Shown piece after piece: positions 33,943-36,254 of a DNA stretch of 36,254 nucleotides. This DNA is from Rhodospirillales bacterium (GTDB lineage Bacteria; Pseudomonadota; Alphaproteobacteria; Bin95): positions 1-36,254 of the forward strand of contig VMCJ01000073.1 in NCBI GenBank assembly GCA_008081395.1, read 5' to 3'. How positions within the stretch are numbered: position 1 is the stretch's first letter; every line of letters begins with the position of its first letter. The notes beneath the pieces were generated by a model. It had not been told where the DNA came from and made no database searches. It worked only from the letters and a program-made list of their open reading frames with translations. A program made the translations under genes and the position numbers.

Positions 33943-34911
33943 ATGTCGGCCCAGCATACCACAAAGGTTCTAATTATCGGATCCGGTCCGGCTGGCTACA
34001 CCGCTGCGATATATGCAGCGAGAGCAGGGTTAGAGCCTGTCCTGGTGCAAGGTCTGGCACCAGGTGGACAACTGACCATTACGACAGATGTTGAAAACTA
34101 TCCTGGCTTTGGAGATGTAATCCAGGGGCCATGGCTGATGGACCAAATGCGGGAGCAGGCAGAAAAAGTAGGCACTCGTCTGGTCTATGATATTATTAGC
34201 GAAGTGGATTTTTCTAAACGTCCGTTCGTGTGCAAAGCAGATTCTGGTGATGAGTTCGTTGCTGATAGTGTTATTATTGCAACGGGAGCTGAAGCTAAGT
34301 GGCTTGGTCTAGATAGTGAACAGAAATTTATGGGATTTGGAGTTTCTGCTTGCGCTACATGTGATGGTTTTTTCTTTAGAGATAAAGAAGTAGCGGTAAT
34401 TGGCGGAGGTAACACCGCTGTAGAGGAAGCACTGTATCTTACAAACCACGCGAAAAAAGTCACGGTGATTCACCGACGTGGAGAATTTCGAGCTGAAAAG
34501 ATTCTTCAAGACCGCCTTGCTCGCAATCCCAAAATTAAAGTGATTTGGGATAGTGTGCTTGATGAAGTAAAAGGTGATGATAACCCTCTTGGTGTAACAT
34601 CTATTTCAATCCGAAATGTTAAGACAAATGAGCTTAAAGACTTACCAGTTGATGGTGTTTTTGTAGCGATTGGCCATCGTCCAAATACAGATGTTTTCCA
34701 AGGCAAGGTGGATTTAGATGCCGAGGGGTATATCCAGCCAGTTGATTCATCAACACGAACAAATGTACCCGGTGTCTTTGCAGCTGGAGACGTCCGAGAC
34801 AAGGTTTACCGTCAGGCTGTGACCGCCGCAGGTATGGGCTGCATGGCCGCTCTAGATGCAGAAGGCTGGCTTGCTGAGCAAGAGGACGCGGTAAGCGTGG
34901 CTGCAGAATGA
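33943..34911 (+). CDS. trxB: Thioredoxin-disulfide reductase
   Basis: FAD flavoenzyme that reduces thioredoxin with NADPH. The FAD-binding 'IIGSGPAGYTAAIYAARAG' lies at 11-29, the redox-active disulfide is C137/C140 in 'CATCDG', and the NADPH fold is 'VIGGGNTAVEEA' with 'HRRGEFRAE'. The C-terminal 'GVFAAGDVRDKVYRQAVTAAGMG' (core 'FAAGDVRD') is typical. 322 residues is standard. AAAGG precedes the ATG. Its stop overlaps the LysR-type gene start by 4 nt, so the two are co-translated. Confidence 0.95.
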   Translation: MSAQHTTKVLIIGSGPAGYTAAIYAARAGLEPVLVQGLAPGGQLTITTDVENYPGFGDVIQGPWLMDQMREQAEKVGTRLVYDIISEVDFSKRPFVCKADSGDEFVADSVIIATGAEAKWLGLDSEQKFMGFGVSACATCDGFFFRDKEVAVIGGGNTAVEEALYLTNHAKKVTVIHRRGEFRAEKILQDRLARNPKIKVIWDSVLDEVKGDDNPLGVTSISIRNVKTNELKDLPVDGVFVAIGHRPNTDVFQGKVDLDAEGYIQPVDSSTRTNVPGVFAAGDVRDKVYRQAVTAAGMGCMAALDAEGWLAEQEDAVSVAAE

Positions 34912-35858
34912 AGTCACGTATGGACTGGGATAAACTTCGCGTCTTTCATGCGGTTGCCGACGCTGGAAGTTTTACCCATGCCGGTGATACTCTTTCACTA
35001 TCCCAATCAGCAGTTAGTCGTCAGGTACATGCTCTAGAAGAAAGCTTGGGGGTGATGCTTTTCCACAGGCATGCGAGGGGCCTGATCCTAACTGAGCAAG
35101 GAGAGCTGCTGTATCGAAGCGTGCATGATGTATTTCATCAGCTTGCAATGACCGAGGCTGTCCTCACAGACTCCAAAGAACGACCTGAAGGTCCTCTTCG
35201 CATAACCACAACTGTTGCGTTTGGTTCAACTTGGCTTACCCGCGTAATCAAACGTTTCATTGATGATTATCCAGGAATTGAGGTCAGCTTAATCCTCGCC
35301 GATACAGATTTAGATATTACTATGCGTGAAGCTGATTGTGCGATCAGATTTGCTATGCCCACCAGAGGCGATCTTATTCAACGACATTTGCGGACTGTTA
35401 GATCAAGGCTATACGCCTCTCCAGATTATCTGAGGACCCATGGAATGCCGAAGTCGTTGGAGGACTTAGATGGTCATTTGATAGTATTTGGCGATGATGG
35501 CCCAGTTCCCACTCCATCAATAAACTGGCCTTTAGCGCTTCAGGTTCAAGACCATGGTTTGAGGCCAGTCCTCAAAGTCAACAACATCTATGGGATTTAT
35601 CGCGCTGTGGTATCCGGTTTAGGAATTGCCTCGTTACCTAGTTACATGGCACGCCTAAGCCCAGAACTTGTTCATGTTTTGCCTGATTTAGTTGGCCCAG
35701 AAATCGATATGTATTTTGTTTATCCAGAGGAATTGCGTGACTCTATGCGGATATCGATGTTTCGTGATTTCTTAGTCCGTAGCTTAAATGAAGCGTGGGC
35801 AGCACCCCCTGTGAGAGAAAAGGCACAAGGTAATGTAGCTGCAAAAAATAGGTCGTAA
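34908..35858 (+). CDS. LysR family transcriptional regulator
   Basis: A 316-residue LTTR. The N-terminal helix-turn-helix is 'FHAVADAGSFTHAGDTLSLSQSAVSRQVHALEESLGVMLFHR' (core 'LSQSAVSRQVHALE'), followed by 'LTEQGELL' and a periplasmic-binding-like effector domain. Co-transcription with trxB (ATGA overlap) is a recurrent alphaproteobacterial arrangement, I believe, and suggests a redox or stress link, but the effector is unknown. An alternative ATG lies four codons later. Confidence 0.92.
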   Translation: MKSRMDWDKLRVFHAVADAGSFTHAGDTLSLSQSAVSRQVHALEESLGVMLFHRHARGLILTEQGELLYRSVHDVFHQLAMTEAVLTDSKERPEGPLRITTTVAFGSTWLTRVIKRFIDDYPGIEVSLILADTDLDITMREADCAIRFAMPTRGDLIQRHLRTVRSRLYASPDYLRTHGMPKSLEDLDGHLIVFGDDGPVPTPSINWPLALQVQDHGLRPVLKVNNIYGIYRAVVSGLGIASLPSYMARLSPELVHVLPDLVGPEIDMYFVYPEELRDSMRISMFRDFLVRSLNEAWAAPPVREKAQGNVAAKNRS

Positions 35859-36254
35859 TTTTGCTTTCTGTCTTGGGTGGAGGCTTTAAAAGTTTTTGAG
35901 TTATGCGTTAACCGCATGGCTCATTCCCTTCACAGCTCTACCTCGAGCTGATGAGTGGGTATATACAATATATAGATCGTGAGTTTTCGATTACGGAAGA
36001 TATATGCGTTTTTGTGCATAATTCATCCGGGCGTCTTATGACGTTAGCCTCCCTGTTCTATTGACGCCGGGCCCTCGGGTCCGGCTTTTTTTGTGTGTTT
36101 TTCAAGAAATACTCTGTGGGTCTTACATCGCCTACTGTCCTAAGTGCGCTATCAGGCCAGCAAAGACTAACAACAGACTATTTTAAAAGCTTGTTTGGGG
36201 GCGTTTTTCACAAGAACAAAATTCCCTGAGTCCAGATAAAGTGCGTTTTCAGTG
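35859..36254. other. Gene-free 396-bp region with hairpins
   Basis: No coding frame is supported here. Two hairpins lie close to the LysR gene: ATGCG/CGCAT (35903-35917), then a nested structure with CTCAT/ATGAG (35920-35924 with 35951-35955) enclosing AGCTC/GAGCT (35934-35938 with 35945-35949). A T/A-rich stretch with -10-like sequences follows (35960-36022), then the terminator at 36066. The last 160 bases show nothing recognisable. The region could encode a small RNA or just the operon's 3' UTR. Confidence 0.5.
36066..36092 (+). terminator. Rho-independent terminator
   Basis: A GC-rich hairpin of GCCGG (36066-36070) with CCGGC (36081-36085), extended by GCCC/GGGT pairing around a small loop, is followed directly by seven T (36086-36092). 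It ends either the trxB-lysR transcript (about 210 nt after the last stop) or a small RNA encoded in between. Confidence 0.85.

Noticed and set aside
36167-36253. Minus-strand frame open from the window edge for 28 codons, which could be the 3' end of a gene
   Set aside because: Too short, no recognisable motif, and no terminator follows it on that strand.

Overview
The window looks like a piece of an alphaproteobacterial chromosome of moderate GC, probably a free-living marine or oligotrophic lineage (Rhodospirillales or SAR116-like; this is inference). The main support is gene order. The block rnd-lptC-lptA-lptB-rpoN-ptsN and the block tatA-tatB-tatC-serS-surE-pcm-nlpD-like are both typical of Alphaproteobacteria. 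The HIG1-domain membrane protein, the CCA-encoding tRNA-Leu and the Fur-like operator fit too. I see no insertion sequence, integrase, phage gene or CRISPR array.

Layout. 1-3.5 kb: a nitronate monooxygenase-like gene overlaps a Rieske oxygenase; a convergent LLM-class (F420/FMN-type) oxidoreductase and a small conserved-looking protein follow. 3.5-10.7 kb, minus strand: an aspartyl/asparaginyl hydroxylase-like gene, a Bcr/CflA drug transporter, tRNA-Leu(CAG), RNase D, the LPS transport genes lptC/lptA/lptB, sigma-54 and PtsN. 10.8-13.7 kb: an uncharacterised DUF429-like/DegT aminotransferase pair, converging on a DJ-1/PfpI protein that lacks the nucleophilic cysteine. 14-16.5 kb: argG, divergent from an ABC ATPase of ferric-transport type behind a Fur-like box. 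16.7-22 kb: Tat translocase, seryl-tRNA synthetase, SurE, Pcm and an NlpD-like lipoprotein. 22-27.2 kb: an accessory catabolic region with HMG-CoA lyase, a family III CoA transferase, an SDR, an aromatic-ring-type flavin monooxygenase and a second LLM oxidoreductase. 27.3-29.7 kb: HIG1 protein, Aat and a 2-methylfumaryl-CoA isomerase (Mct)-like enzyme. 29.9-33.8 kb: universal stress protein, the ligase-associated exonuclease with its ATP-dependent DNA ligase, and an Lrp regulator. 33.9-35.9 kb: trxB and a LysR regulator. The last 0.4 kb has no recognisable gene but holds hairpins and a strong terminator.

How it fits together. The core blocks build and maintain the envelope (Lpt, Tat, NlpD-like activator, hydroxylase) and connect it to sigma-54/PTS-Ntr control. 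The accessory blocks form an oxidative, CoA-dependent catabolic repertoire. The most notable anomalies are two genes whose correct N-termini seem to need non-canonical start codons (CTG for the transporter, ATA behind a perfect Shine-Dalgarno for the ligase), the absence of hpf between rpoN and ptsN, a tRNA-Leu placed 23 nt ahead of RNase D, an orphan Mct-like gene, and a possible unannotated 38-residue protein overlapping aat. I did not find a convincing wholly new multi-gene system; the DUF429/DegT pair is the least explained one.
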